A stretch of 64,000 nt of DNA from Natronorubrum texcoconense (GTDB lineage Archaea; Halobacteriota; Halobacteria; Halobacteriales; Natrialbaceae), in contig NZ_FNFE01000003.1 of NCBI RefSeq assembly GCF_900100335.1, forward strand, positions 62,001-126,000. The letters run 5' to 3'. Under the pieces are notes generated by a model. It did not search any database, was not told the origin of the DNA, and saw only the letters and a list, made by a program, of their open reading frames with translations. The position numbers and the translations under genes were made by a program. Below are positions 8,798 through 17,909 of this stretch, in pieces. How positions within the stretch are numbered: position 1 is the stretch's first letter; every line of letters begins with the position of its first letter.

Positions 8798-9691
8798 ATG
8801 TCGAACAAACTACTGGGCTCGAGTCCTCGACGGCGACAGCTCCTCCAGACGCTCGGCGGTGCGGCGGGCGTCGCACTGCTCGGAACCGGTGCGACGACGG
8901 TCGCGGCGGACGAACACGATGCCGACACCGGAGACGGGCAACGAGCCCGGTATCGACTCCCGGAACTGCCGTACGAGTATGACGCACTCGAGCCTCACAT
9001 CGACGAACGGATCATGGAGTTACACCACAGCGAGCACCATCAGGCCTACGTCGATGGCGCGAACGAGGCGCTCGACGAGTTCGAGACGATGCGTGAGACC
9101 GGGGAGTTCGACGGAATTCGCGCCGCAAAGCGCGATTATTCGTTCAACCTTTCGGGCCACGTCAACCATACGATCTTCTGGGAGAACATGAGTCCCGACG
9201 GCGGCGGCGAGCCCGACGGGGACCTCGCGGCCACGATCGACGAGCAGTTCGGCTCGTTCACGAACTTCCAGGACGAGTTCACGGCGACGGCGAACGCCGT
9301 CGAGGGCGACGGCTGGGCGATGCTGTTCTACGAGCCGCTCGTGGACGCGCTCGTGATCGGCCAGGTCGAAGGCCAGAACGAACTGGCCCACCAGCGAGCG
9401 ATTCCGATCCTCGCGCTTGACGTCTGGGAGCACGCCTACTACCTCCAGTACGAGAACGACCGCGAGGCCTACGTCGAGGAGTGGTGGAACGTCGTCGACT
9501 GGGCGGACGTATCCCGGCGATATGAAGTACTTACGGGCGCACGCGGGGCCGACGAGGAAACGGAGTCCGAGGACGGGCCGTCGGAACCCGCGGCTGACGA
9601 GGGCGGGCTGCCCGACGACGAAGCCGAGCCCACTCCCGAGGCTGACGACGGGCCAACGGATCTCGAGCACGGAGACGCAGAAGGAACGTAG
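8798..9691 (+). CDS. sod: Tat-exported Fe/Mn superoxide dismutase
   Basis: This 297-residue protein converts superoxide to hydrogen peroxide and oxygen. The N-terminus has a Tat signal (SSPRRRQLLQTLGG, then a hydrophobic stretch ending near ATTVAAD), so it should act outside the cytoplasmic membrane. There is no lipobox cysteine. The family signatures are present: LPYEYDALEPHID, the ligand helix with LHHSEHHQAYV, SGHVNHTIFWENMSP, and DVWEHAYYLQY with the Asp and His metal ligands. The protein continues past the normal end of the family into a tail of about 50 residues rich in Glu, Asp and Pro. The first ATG that gives a full signal peptide is at 8798. Iron versus manganese cannot be decided from sequence alone. 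Confidence 0.93.
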   Translation: MSNKLLGSSPRRRQLLQTLGGAAGVALLGTGATTVAADEHDADTGDGQRARYRLPELPYEYDALEPHIDERIMELHHSEHHQAYVDGANEALDEFETMRETGEFDGIRAAKRDYSFNLSGHVNHTIFWENMSPDGGGEPDGDLAATIDEQFGSFTNFQDEFTATANAVEGDGWAMLFYEPLVDALVIGQVEGQNELAHQRAIPILALDVWEHAYYLQYENDREAYVEEWWNVVDWADVSRRYEVLTGARGADEETESEDGPSEPAADEGGLPDDEAEPTPEADDGPTDLEHGDAEGT

Positions 9692-9747
9692 CACCGCCGA
9701 GTCGACTGATTCAATCTTTTTCCGAGGCCGACGGGAGCCCGCAGTCG

Positions 9748-10794
9748 TTACCAGGTGCCGTGGAAGGTGTCGAACGAGAGGCTGTCGAGCGGCTCGTCGC
9801 CAACCGCGATCCGGTACTCGCCGGGAGTGAGCATCGGTTTGTGGAACTGCGGCCCGTCGTCGGTGGTGATCCGCGGACAGCCGGTGTTGACGAAGGCGTC
9901 CATATCGAAGTTTCGCAGTCGATCCGGCGTCACCTCGTCCATGGTGATGAGGTAGGCGTTCTCGTTGTCGTCGATGATGTCCTGGGCGATCTCCCAGCGG
10001 CCCTGGCCGATCTTGGTACAGAAGATGACGCCCCACTTCTCGGCGTCCATCGCGCGGTGGACGGCGCCGTAGCGCTGCTTCATGAATTTGTCCGTGTCCG
10101 CTGGTGTGACGACGTTGTTGACCGGATCCGCGATGACGACGTGTTTGTCGGGGTGTTCCATCGCCAGGCCGAGCGGGTGGAACTTCCCGCCGCCGACGTA
10201 GAGCACCTGGTCCGCGGGTACGTCCGCGCTCGCGTAGTTACAACCGAGCACCTGTCCCTCGTGGGTCAATCGTTCGTCGCCGCGGCGGCTCTGGACGTCG
10301 TAGCCCTGTTCTTCTAAGAACTCGCACATCTCCTCGTAGCGGTTCATGTGCTGGGCGGTCGTGACGAGACCGACGCCCTCGGTCTCCTCGGGCGGCTCTA
10401 AGGTGTCGAGCGCTTCCTCCATGATGGGGAGCACCTCGACGTTCGAGAACAGCGGCACGTAGATCACCTTGTCCGTATCCTTCATCGGCGAGTGGCCGAA
10501 GTGGACGAAGACGTCGGTGCGTTTCATCAGGTAGGTGTCGAGGTCGCAGGCGCCGTAACACGGCTGCCCCGAGAGCATGAACGTCACGCCGTCCGTGAGC
10601 TCTCGGAGGTCGTCGGCGACCGCGGGACCGCGTCGCTTCAGTCCCTCGGGAAACTGCAGGCCGACCTTCGTCGCGTCTCGCTCCTCGATGGCGTCGACGA
10701 TCTGCTCGAGTTCGTAGTCCCACTCCCGATCGTGCTTCAACCGCATCCCGGTGTTTCGGAGGTCACCTTCGGTGTACTCCGACTCTTGACTCAT
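9748..10794 (-). CDS. dph2: Diphthamide biosynthesis protein, Dph2/Dph1 type
   Basis: This 348-residue enzyme transfers a 3-amino-3-carboxypropyl group from S-adenosylmethionine to a histidine of elongation factor 2, the first step of diphthamide synthesis. It is an unusual radical SAM enzyme with an Fe-S cluster held by three spaced cysteines. They are visible here as GQPCYGACD, VLGCNYASAD and NTGCPRITTDDG. VGLQFPEGLKRR near the N-terminus and VYVPLFSNVEV-type strands also match the family. The ATG at 10794 gives the normal length; the open frame upstream of it is AT- and Arg-rich non-coding DNA. It is a single-gene unit. Confidence 0.93.
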   Translation of the reverse strand: MSQESEYTEGDLRNTGMRLKHDREWDYELEQIVDAIEERDATKVGLQFPEGLKRRGPAVADDLRELTDGVTFMLSGQPCYGACDLDTYLMKRTDVFVHFGHSPMKDTDKVIYVPLFSNVEVLPIMEEALDTLEPPEETEGVGLVTTAQHMNRYEEMCEFLEEQGYDVQSRRGDERLTHEGQVLGCNYASADVPADQVLYVGGGKFHPLGLAMEHPDKHVVIADPVNNVVTPADTDKFMKQRYGAVHRAMDAEKWGVIFCTKIGQGRWEIAQDIIDDNENAYLITMDEVTPDRLRNFDMDAFVNTGCPRITTDDGPQFHKPMLTPGEYRIAVGDEPLDSLSFDTFHGTW

Positions 10795-11019
10795 TGACCG
10801 TCTTAACGACCACGGACGTAAATACTGCACGCTGTGAGGAATACGGCAGACTGGACGCCGTATCGGCTGAATTCGCGTCTGACTCGAGCGGACCGTATCC
10901 GACCGCACGGTTCGAAGTGACCCAATTTGACGGCGGTAGCTATCACGCCACGACGGCGGTACTATCGAACTGGTAGCGCGACCCAACAGTCATAGTACTG
11001 GAGTATAAACCCGGTAGCA

Positions 11020-11922
11020 ATGCCAGCGGAACAGCCTGCAGACGGGTATCTCTTCGATATCTATCGTCGATACATCGGCGAACCGGAGGACCGAACCGAC
11101 GTCTACGTCGGGTTCAGCCTGTTTCTCGGCGGAATCGGACTCGCGATCGTCGCTCTGTTACTCTTCGTGTGGAGCGGGACTTTCGAGACTCGGTCCGCAT
11201 CGTACATCGCCTGGGTACAACCCGCGTACGCGCTCGTAATGATTTCACTCCCCGTGTTCATGCTCGGGGTCGTGGTGTTGTTGCCGTCGGAACGGCGGAT
11301 GCTGTACACGTCGATCGCCGGCGTCGCGATCACGATCGGTGCGATCATCGGTTTCATCGGTGCGTACCCGGACGACTGGAACGGCTACGGAAACGATTAC
11401 ACAGTCGAAGTCGTCGCGACCTACGCCGTCGGTCTCGCCGGCATCACCGCGTCCACGGGGGCGGCGCTGATCGCCCACTATCTGGATATGGCCCAGCAGG
11501 TCCGGACCGTCGACCCGGACGACGAAACCGACGAGGAAGACGAACTCTCCGATGCGGACGTCCGCAAGGACATCGACGAGGCGATGGAGGACGTCGAACT
11601 CTCCTGGGGTGGCGTCGAAAAGACCGAGCACAAGCGTCTCAGCTTTTCCGAGGACGAGTTCGACGCGGTGTCGGTCAACACGGACGCCGGAACGAAGACG
11701 GCACGTTCGACGGGCGTCGACGCGCAGGTCGCGGGACTCAAGGGACTGAAAGGCGGCGAGACGAAGACTACGACCTCCCAATCGACGGTCGACGATCAGA
11801 CGGCGAAACTCAAGGAACTGCGCGAACAACAGCAAGCGGAGGAGCTGGCGACGGCCGAGGACGACGGCTCACCGCTCTCTGGTCTGCTCGATCGGCTTCG
11901 AGAGCTTTTCGGCCGAAAGTAA
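11020..11922 (+). CDS. Membrane protein (DUF7139-like) encoded beside salactin
   Basis: This 300-residue protein has about four transmembrane segments between residues 28 and 155: IGLAIVALLLFVW, ALVMISLPVFMLGVVVLL, IAGVAITIGAIIGFIGAY, and AVGLAGITASTGAALIAHYL. A charged cytoplasmic tail of about 145 residues follows, containing VELSWGGVEKTEHKRLSF, a KGLKGGETKT segment and a final helix rich in Glu, Gln and Lys. Haloarchaeal proteins of this type are annotated DUF7139. It lies about 100 bases before the actin-like salactin gene on the same strand, so it is a plausible membrane anchor or partner. Salactin probably has its own promoter in the gap. Confidence 0.75.
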   Translation: MPAEQPADGYLFDIYRRYIGEPEDRTDVYVGFSLFLGGIGLAIVALLLFVWSGTFETRSASYIAWVQPAYALVMISLPVFMLGVVVLLPSERRMLYTSIAGVAITIGAIIGFIGAYPDDWNGYGNDYTVEVVATYAVGLAGITASTGAALIAHYLDMAQQVRTVDPDDETDEEDELSDADVRKDIDEAMEDVELSWGGVEKTEHKRLSFSEDEFDAVSVNTDAGTKTARSTGVDAQVAGLKGLKGGETKTTTSQSTVDDQTAKLKELREQQQAEELATAEDDGSPLSGLLDRLRELFGRK

Positions 11923-11990
11923 TCGGCTGCTGCCCTGCGTTAAACCATTCTTATTGTCTAGCAGTCTGAGCTGTAAGTTATTCACATAGA

Positions 11991-11998
11991 TTTATAAT
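11991..11998 (+). promoter_or_regulatory. TATA box of the salactin gene (leaderless start)
   Basis: TTTATAAT lies 23-30 bases before the ATG at 12021, the spacing expected when an archaeal transcript begins at or within a few bases of the start codon. The surrounding 11941-12000 is AT-rich and no ribosome binding site precedes the ATG. Confidence 0.65.
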
Positions 11999-12020
11999 CC
12001 ATCGGCCGCCTTGCCAAACT

Positions 12021-13052
12021 ATGGCGAAAGGCCTAGACGTTGGAACGATGAACATCCTGTCAGCACAGCAGGATGGGAACGATACGGTTTTCGTGCAACA
12101 GCGTAACTCCTTCGTAGAGATCGAATACTCGGATATGGCCGAGCAGATGCTCTCTCGAAGCGAAGTGCTTCACATTCGTAAGGACGATAAGGTGTACGTC
12201 GTCGGCGACGACGCCCTCAACTTTGCGAACATTTTCAACAAGGAAACGCGGCGCCCGATGAAACACGGGATCCTCTCGAACGACGAGAAGAGCGCGATCC
12301 CGATGATGAAGCTCATCATCGAGCAGGTCGTCGGCGAGCCCGCGTATCCGGACGAGAAACTGTACTTCTCCTCGCCCGCGGATCCGATCGACTCGGATCT
12401 CTCGACGCTGTACCACCAGAAGACGATCGAGTCGTTCCTCGACGATATGGGATACGACTCCGAACCGATCAACGAAGGGATGTCCGTCATCTACAGCGAA
12501 CTCGCGGACAACAACTTCACCGGACTCGGCATCTCGTTCGGTGCCGGGATGACGAACGTCTGTCTGGCGTACTACGCGGTGCCGGTCATGAAGTTCTCCG
12601 TCGCCCGCGGTGGCGACTGGGTCGACGAGCAGGCCGCCCGCGCGACGGGCACGCCCGTCGACAAGGTCACCTCCATCAAGGAGGACGACTTCGAACTGGA
12701 CTTCACGACGGACGTCGGCGGCGTCGAGGGTGCGCTCTCGATCTACTACGAGAACTTGCTCGACTACGTCATCGAGAACATCGTCAAGGAGGTCGACGAG
12801 GAGGACGTCGAGGAAGGACTCGACGTTCCCGTCGTCGTCACCGGCGGCACCTCGAGCCCAAGCGGTTTCGAGGCGCTGTTCCGTGACCACTTAGAGGACG
12901 CGAACATTCCGTTCTCGATCAGCGGCGTCTCACACGCCAACGAGCCGCTGTACAGCGTCGCACGCGGTGGCCTCGTCGCTGCGCGTTCCGACGAGGACGT
13001 TGACCACGACACCGGCGCGGACGACGAAGAAGTCGAAGCGGAAGCCGAGTAA
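12021..13052 (+). CDS. Salactin, actin/MreB-like filament protein
   Basis: This 343-residue protein belongs to the actin superfamily and matches salactin, the dynamically unstable filament protein described in Halobacterium salinarum. The nucleotide-binding loops are visible: GLDVGTMNI at residues 4-12 (phosphate 1), [12 protein letters not shown] around 173-184 (phosphate 2) and [13 protein letters not shown] around 271-283 (adenosine loop). In Halobacterium, salactin filaments grow and shrink from the cell poles and help distribute DNA at cell division under phosphate limitation. Here that role is inferred by homology. The protein ends in an acidic tail. It follows the DUF7139-like membrane gene, an arrangement that suggests they work together. 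Confidence 0.92.
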   Translation: MAKGLDVGTMNILSAQQDGNDTVFVQQRNSFVEIEYSDMAEQMLSRSEVLHIRKDDKVYVVGDDALNFANIFNKETRRPMKHGILSNDEKSAIPMMKLIIEQVVGEPAYPDEKLYFSSPADPIDSDLSTLYHQKTIESFLDDMGYDSEPINEGMSVIYSELADNNFTGLGISFGAGMTNVCLAYYAVPVMKFSVARGGDWVDEQAARATGTPVDKVTSIKEDDFELDFTTDVGGVEGALSIYYENLLDYVIENIVKEVDEEDVEEGLDVPVVVTGGTSSPSGFEALFRDHLEDANIPFSISGVSHANEPLYSVARGGLVAARSDEDVDHDTGADDEEVEAEAE

Positions 13053-13186
13053 GCGACCCGGTTTTTCCGTCTCCTCAGCCTCTCGTGAGAGTCATCACTG
13101 CGTAGCCGCGTTCGATCGCGAGAGAATCAGTCGGCAGCGTCGCCCAGTCAGCCGTCAGCAGCCGCCGCCCCGTTGGCACCGGTCGC

Positions 13187-13354
13187 TCACTGCTCGTAAA
13201 ATCGATTGAACGCGTCTCGCCAGGACTCCGTCTCTTCCCCCTCTTGGACGTGGTCGACCGGGACGTCCGCGAAATCACAGTGTGGACAGGTTACCGTCGA
13301 GGCGTCACCCAGCGAGTATTCCTCCAGCGACCCCTGGCACCGTGGACAGTCCAT
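13187..13354 (-). CDS. Small zinc-ribbon protein (55 residues)
   Basis: A short frame encodes 55 residues with two CxxC pairs, MDCPRCQGSLEEY at the start and VTCPHCDFADVP at residues 21-32. They are spaced to bind one zinc ion as a zinc ribbon. An acidic linker and a helix with SWRDAFNRFYEQ follow. The composition is typical of haloarchaeal coding DNA and the frame is compact between its neighbours. Such tiny zinc proteins are common in haloarchaea, mostly with unknown partners; several are thought to modulate transcription. It faces away from the gene at 13518. Confidence 0.75.
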   Translation of the reverse strand: MDCPRCQGSLEEYSLGDASTVTCPHCDFADVPVDHVQEGEETESWRDAFNRFYEQ

Positions 13355-13517
13355 ACCTATCTCTCACACGGTCTCTCCTTAACTCTATCCACATTTGTCA
13401 TGAAGCCGGCACACTCGAATCGTTCGAGCGACGCGACCGATCCGAGGTACTTCACGCGCCATATTACTACTGAGCATTTACAAAGGTTTTTGTATGCGAC
13501 TCATGTATGTGGTTGCA

Positions 13518-13919
13518 ATGAGTACGTCACCGACCCCCGAAGCCGATCGGACGATCAGCGACTGTCGACCCGCCGACGTGACGCCCGTCACGCTCGAGGC
13601 GCCGACGCTCGAGTCGACGGCGCCCGGCTACCTCCGGGATCTGAAGCGCGACCTGACCGCGGACGGGCTGATTCCGGCGGAGCTGGCCGTCGACGCCTGT
13701 TTCGACGAGGACTGCTCGCTCGCGACCCAGGAGGAGATCGACCGCGTGCGAGGGTACGTGCGGGCCGGTGCCTTCCTCGGCGTCGGAACCGTCACGCTCG
13801 AGATCGACGATATCGCCGATCCGGAGAAAGTGCGTCCCGCGCTGGCCGCCTGTGCCGAACGCGCCGAGCGCGAGGGACTCGCGCTCGAACTCGACGGGGC
13901 TATCACGCTCGACTCCTAA
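13518..13919 (+). CDS. Conserved-looking hypothetical protein upstream of a methyltransferase
   Basis: This 133-residue protein is predicted to be mixed helix and strand: LRDLKRDLTADGLIPAELAVDACF at the centre of the N-terminal half, then a segment with GAFLGVGTVTLEIDDIADPEKVRPALAACAERA. It has no signal, membrane segment or motif I recognise. The stop is 10 bases before the methyltransferase start, so the two probably form one operon and it may serve that enzyme or its rRNA substrate. I chose the ATG at 13518; an in-frame ATG at 13494 would add eight residues and overlaps the likely promoter at about 13480-13500. Confidence 0.7.
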   Translation: MSTSPTPEADRTISDCRPADVTPVTLEAPTLESTAPGYLRDLKRDLTADGLIPAELAVDACFDEDCSLATQEEIDRVRGYVRAGAFLGVGTVTLEIDDIADPEKVRPALAACAERAEREGLALELDGAITLDS

Positions 13920-13929
13920 CGACGCGGTA

Positions 13930-14568
13930 ATGTCCGGCCCGTCGCGACGTACCCTCGCTCGAGCGCTCGAAGCGCTCGCCGACTTTTCCGATCCGTCAGC
14001 CGCGCTCGAGCAGTATCTCACGCCGCCGGAGATCGCCGCCCACGTCTGTCACCAGGCGCGGATGCAGGACGATCTGTCGGGGTGGGTCGTCGATCTCGGC
14101 ACCGGAACCGGGATGCTCGCGATCGGGGCCTCGCTCGCGGGGGCCGAACGCGTCGTCGGCGTCGACGTCGATTCCGACGCGCTCGCACTGGCCGAGGCGA
14201 ACGCCGCACGGATCGACGAGGCGGGGCGTAACGGACTCCTCGAGTGGGTCCGCGGCGACGCGACTCGACCGCCGCTCTCGGTGGGCGATACCAACGTGAC
14301 GGTCGTCTCGAACCCGCCGTTCGGCGCCCAACGCGGCAATCGACACGCCGACCGCGAGTTCCTCGAGACGGCCCGATCGATCGCCGATGTCTCCTACACG
14401 ATCCACAACGAGGGGAGCCAGGAGTTCGTCGAATCGTTCGCCGCGGACGAAGGCGGCGACGTGACACACGCGTTCCGGGCCGAGTTCCCCATCGCCAACC
14501 GGTTCGAGTTCCACACCGACGCCGAGCGAACGCTCGAGGCGGAAGTGTTCCGTATCGAGTGGCAGTGA
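13930..14568 (+). CDS. METTL5-like N6-adenine RNA methyltransferase
   Basis: This 212-residue protein has the SAM-binding loop DLGTGTGMLAIGA at residues 55-67, the acidic end of strand two (VGVDVD) and the catalytic NPPFG motif at 128-132. These are typical of N6-adenine methyltransferases. The overall layout, including the LEQYLTPPEIAAHV entry segment, matches the archaeal relatives of METTL5, which methylates one adenine of small-subunit rRNA. The target is inferred from the family. It is probably co-transcribed with the short gene ending at 13919. Confidence 0.87.
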   Translation: MSGPSRRTLARALEALADFSDPSAALEQYLTPPEIAAHVCHQARMQDDLSGWVVDLGTGTGMLAIGASLAGAERVVGVDVDSDALALAEANAARIDEAGRNGLLEWVRGDATRPPLSVGDTNVTVVSNPPFGAQRGNRHADREFLETARSIADVSYTIHNEGSQEFVESFAADEGGDVTHAFRAEFPIANRFEFHTDAERTLEAEVFRIEWQ

Positions 14569-14621
14569 TCGGCCGGGTTCGTGTGGACGGCTCGAGCGCG
14601 GGGGTGGCTCCGGAGACTCTA

Positions 14622-15875
14622 TTAGCCGCTGAGATGTTGAATTCGCGCGTAGCGACTCGCCCGCCAACCGGTGACGAGCGCGACGACCGTTCCGACGACG
14701 ATGGCCAGCGCGAGTCCGAGCAGGTAGACCTCGAGCGGCGTCTGGAGCAGTTTCCCGAACCCGATAACCGACGACGCGAGGTAGTTCAGCCCGGCCGCGA
14801 GCAGGGGTGTCAGGACGAGCCCGAGGATTCCGCCGAGAACGCCGATGACGAGCCCCTGGACGGCGATCGTTCCCGCGAGCACCCACCGCGAGAGCCCGAT
14901 CGCCCGGAGGGCGGCGAGTTCGTCCCGCTGCTGGTAGGCGACGAGGGCGAACAGGTTGACCGTCAGGACGATCCCGCCGACGACGGCGAGGCCGATCAGC
15001 GTCGCGCCGCTGGCGAGGACGAGCGGCTGTTCTTCGAACATCGCACCGATCTGCTCGTCGCTGGTCCGGACGTCGTAGGCCGCGTACTCCTCGTCCAGTT
15101 CCGCGACGACGACGTCGCGATCGGCGTCGTCCTCGACGCTGGCGGTGATGAACGTCGCCCGATCCGTTCCGGTCGTCCCAGCGATGGCCTGGAGATCCGT
15201 CAGCGGGATCGTCTCCGTGTCCGAGCCCAGATACTGCGAGTAGTACGCGGAGATCCCGACGACGGTGAACTCGTGGTTCGCCGCTGACTCTCGACTGGTC
15301 CCGACGTAGACCGTATCGCCCACGTCGATGTCGTGCGCCTCGGCGGTATCGGGATCGAGCACGATCTCCTCGTTCTCAGGTTCGCTGGGCCGTTCGCCGT
15401 CGGCGTACTCGCCCGAGGAGTGGTTCATCTCCGTCTCGAACCCGCCTCCCTCCTCGAAGCCGAAGCCGTCGTGGGTCTCGTGGACCCCGACCGCGGACGT
15501 TCGCTCGAGCTCGTCGCTCTCGGTCCCGACGTAGATATCGTGCATGGCGATCGGCGCGGCCGAACTGACGTCGTCGCGCTCGCTCATCTCGGCGGCGAGG
15601 GCGTGGGAGCCGACGATCGGGTTTGCCGTGCCGCTGGCCGAGGGATCGATCGGGTCGCTCGAGACCCAGATATCCCGATCGGCGTTGTCGAGTCCGTCCT
15701 CGCCGGTCTGGACGACGCCGACGCCGAGACTCGCGAGCAGCGTCACGGACAGCACCGCGAGCGCGACCGCGAACACGGTGAGTGCGGTCCGTCCGGGCGA
15801 ACGCCGAAGCTGTGCGACCGCCAGTCCGACGACGGCTCGTAGCCGGCGGCCCGCTCGACGGAGCGTCGAGGTCAT
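14622..15875 (-). CDS. ABC transporter permease, FtsX/MacB type
   Basis: This 417-residue membrane protein has an N-terminal transmembrane helix (TALTVFAVALAVLSVTLLASLG), a large extracytoplasmic domain (about residues 60-265) and three C-terminal helices (about 275-410) containing LVALVTGWRASRYARIQHL. That is the layout of FtsX and MacB permeases, which move lipids, lipoproteins or peptides, or transmit force across the membrane. It is the last gene of a three-gene minus-strand operon (ATPase, permease, permease). Its start overlaps the previous permease's stop by four bases. The substrate is unknown. Confidence 0.88.
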   Translation of the reverse strand: MTSTLRRAGRRLRAVVGLAVAQLRRSPGRTALTVFAVALAVLSVTLLASLGVGVVQTGEDGLDNADRDIWVSSDPIDPSASGTANPIVGSHALAAEMSERDDVSSAAPIAMHDIYVGTESDELERTSAVGVHETHDGFGFEEGGGFETEMNHSSGEYADGERPSEPENEEIVLDPDTAEAHDIDVGDTVYVGTSRESAANHEFTVVGISAYYSQYLGSDTETIPLTDLQAIAGTTGTDRATFITASVEDDADRDVVVAELDEEYAAYDVRTSDEQIGAMFEEQPLVLASGATLIGLAVVGGIVLTVNLFALVAYQQRDELAALRAIGLSRWVLAGTIAVQGLVIGVLGGILGLVLTPLLAAGLNYLASSVIGFGKLLQTPLEVYLLGLALAIVVGTVVALVTGWRASRYARIQHLSG

Positions 15876-17152
15876 CGACCCACCTCCTCGAGGACGGAGG
15901 TTCGCGCGGCGACGGCGAGCGGGTAGGGGATGGCGACGAGCCCCGAGACGAGCGCGACGGCGAGCGCGTAGGGGACGAGTATCGGGTGGACGACCGCGAC
16001 GGCACCCGGCGCGACGGTCGCGCTGGCCAGCGCGTTGACGGCGTAGATGCCGCCGACGCCGAGGACGATCCCCACCAGTGCGCCCGCGAGGGTCGTCAGC
16101 AGCGTCGAGACGGCGACGATCGAGAGCCGACTCCGCGCGGGGTAGCCGACGGCCTCGAGGACGGCGAGGGTTCGTCGGTCTTCGGTGACGGTCATCCCCG
16201 CGGTGGTCGCGACGAACGAAGCGCAGATGGCGATGCCGACGACGAACGCGAGCAGGCTCGTCGCGAACGCCAGCCCGTCGCCGAACAGCGCAGACGGATC
16301 GGTTCCGTCGTGGGATTCGATCGCGGCGTCGGGATACTCGTCTGCGGCGGCCGACTCCGCCGCGTCGGTGTCGCCCCAGATCAGCACCTGGTCGGCCAGC
16401 TGGTCGTTATCCGCGCCCGAAAGCGTCTGGAGTTCACTCAGATGGACGAGCGCGACCGGCGTCTCGTCGTCACCGTCACCGGCCTCCTCGACGGCAGTGG
16501 CCGTCACCGTCGGCGCGGACGCGTTCTCCGGCACCTGCGACCCACCCACGGTCAGCTCGTCGTCGGTCTCCGCCTCGAGCCGTTCTGCGGCCGCCTCGGA
16601 GAGCACGAGTTCGCCCTCGCGCGGGCCGTCGTACGACCCGTTGGCGTAGTGTGGATCGCCCGGCTCGAGGGCGTCGGTCGGAAGCCCGCCAACGGTCCGA
16701 GGCTCGTCGTCGGGGACGACGCCGACGAGGAGGACGGTCTTCGGTTCGTCGTCGCCCGCGGATTCGAGTTTCACCGGTTCAACCAGTACCGGCGAGGCGT
16801 GGTCGACGTCGTCGCTCGAGCGAATCGATTCCGCACGCTCGTTCGCGTCGCCGAGTCGCGGCCCCTCCACGCCGTCGACGGCCGACAGCGCACCGCTCTC
16901 TTCGGGAACGATCTGGACGTCGGCGTCGGTGTCGTCGACCGCGCCGCCGCCGGCGAGCCCGAGCGCGACTCCGGTCACGACCACCAGCAGGGCGATCGTC
17001 AGGGCGACGGCACCGACCGTCGCCACGACGCGACTCGAGCGCGTTCGAACCGTACGCTTCCACAGTCTGACGACCGAAATACCGACGAGGCCGCGCCAGC
17101 GCGTTCGGCGGGAGCCGTCGCGCGCGGCGTCGAACTCGTCGTCAGCCTCCAT
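15872..17152 (-). CDS. ABC transporter permease, FtsX/MacB type
   Basis: This protein of about 426 residues shares the layout of its neighbour: one transmembrane helix near residues 40-65 (VVATVGAVALTIALLVVVTG), a long extracellular domain to about 275, then three helices, including SLLAFVVGIAICASFVATTAGMTV. With the second permease and the ATPase it should form a heterodimeric MacB-like transporter. I chose the ATG at 17152; an ATG six codons earlier lies deeper inside the ATPase gene. The start overlaps the ATPase stop and the stop overlaps the next permease start, which indicates tight translational coupling. Confidence 0.86.
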   Translation of the reverse strand: MEADDEFDAARDGSRRTRWRGLVGISVVRLWKRTVRTRSSRVVATVGAVALTIALLVVVTGVALGLAGGGAVDDTDADVQIVPEESGALSAVDGVEGPRLGDANERAESIRSSDDVDHASPVLVEPVKLESAGDDEPKTVLLVGVVPDDEPRTVGGLPTDALEPGDPHYANGSYDGPREGELVLSEAAAERLEAETDDELTVGGSQVPENASAPTVTATAVEEAGDGDDETPVALVHLSELQTLSGADNDQLADQVLIWGDTDAAESAAADEYPDAAIESHDGTDPSALFGDGLAFATSLLAFVVGIAICASFVATTAGMTVTEDRRTLAVLEAVGYPARSRLSIVAVSTLLTTLAGALVGIVLGVGGIYAVNALASATVAPGAVAVVHPILVPYALAVALVSGLVAIPYPLAVAARTSVLEEVGR

Positions 17153-17909
17153 CCGAGACCACCCGTCCATCGCGAAGGGTGACCACGCGGTCGGCGACGG
17201 CGAGCGTCGACTCGTCGTGCGAGGCGACCAGCAGGGCCCGATCGCGGCCGATATCCATCAGGAGGTCGAGCACGTCCTCCCCCGTCGCCGTGTCGAGTTC
17301 GCCCGTCGGCTCGTCGGCGACGATCACGTCCGGGTCGGTGACGAGCGCCCGCGCGATCGCGACGCGCTGTCGTTCACCCCCGCTCAGTTCGCCCGGAAGG
17401 TGGTGAATCCGGTCGCCGAGGCCGACCTTCTCGAGCAGCGTTTCGGCGCGCTCGCGTCGCTTCGCTCGAGGAATTCCAGCCTGCACGAGCGGTAAGGCGA
17501 CGTTCGCGCGGGCCGAGAGCGACGGGAGCAGATGAAAGCGCTGGAAGACGATCCCGACGTGTCGACGTCGCAACCGGGTTCGTTCCCGGTTCGAGCAGGC
17601 CGTGAGATCGGTGTCCAGCAGTTCGACGGCGCCGTCGGAGGGAACCAGCAGTCCCGAAACCGCGTGGAGGATCGTCGACTTGCCGCTTCCGCTCGGTCCC
17701 TCGAGACCGACGATGTCGCCCGCCCGCACGTCGAACGAGACGTTCCGCAGGGCGGTCACGGTTCGATCGTCGCCCGAGCGGCCTCGGCCGCCGTTCGCCC
17801 CGTACTCGTGGGTGACGGACTCGAGCCGAACGGCCGTCGGCGATTCGACGTCGTCGGTACTCGAGTCGTCGTCCGAGGCGGTCGTCTGCCGCAGTGCGTG
17901 GTTGCTCAT
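17142..17909 (-). CDS. ABC transporter ATP-binding protein, MacB/LolD type
   Basis: This 255-residue ATPase has the Walker A motif GPSGSGKST, the Q-loop VGIVFQRFHLLPSLSA, the signature LSGGERQR, Walker B VIVADEPT and the switch histidine in ASHDEST. The sequence around FQRFHLLP and the GELDTATGE D-loop region are typical of the MacB/LolD branch that works with FtsX-like permeases, both encoded directly downstream. I chose the ATG at 17909 because the 41 codons before it show no family similarity. Residues 1-30 are a Ser/Asp-rich haloarchaeal extension. Confidence 0.92.
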   Translation of the reverse strand: MSNHALRQTTASDDDSSTDDVESPTAVRLESVTHEYGANGGRGRSGDDRTVTALRNVSFDVRAGDIVGLEGPSGSGKSTILHAVSGLLVPSDGAVELLDTDLTACSNRERTRLRRRHVGIVFQRFHLLPSLSARANVALPLVQAGIPRAKRRERAETLLEKVGLGDRIHHLPGELSGGERQRVAIARALVTDPDVIVADEPTGELDTATGEDVLDLLMDIGRDRALLVASHDESTLAVADRVVTLRDGRVVSDGG

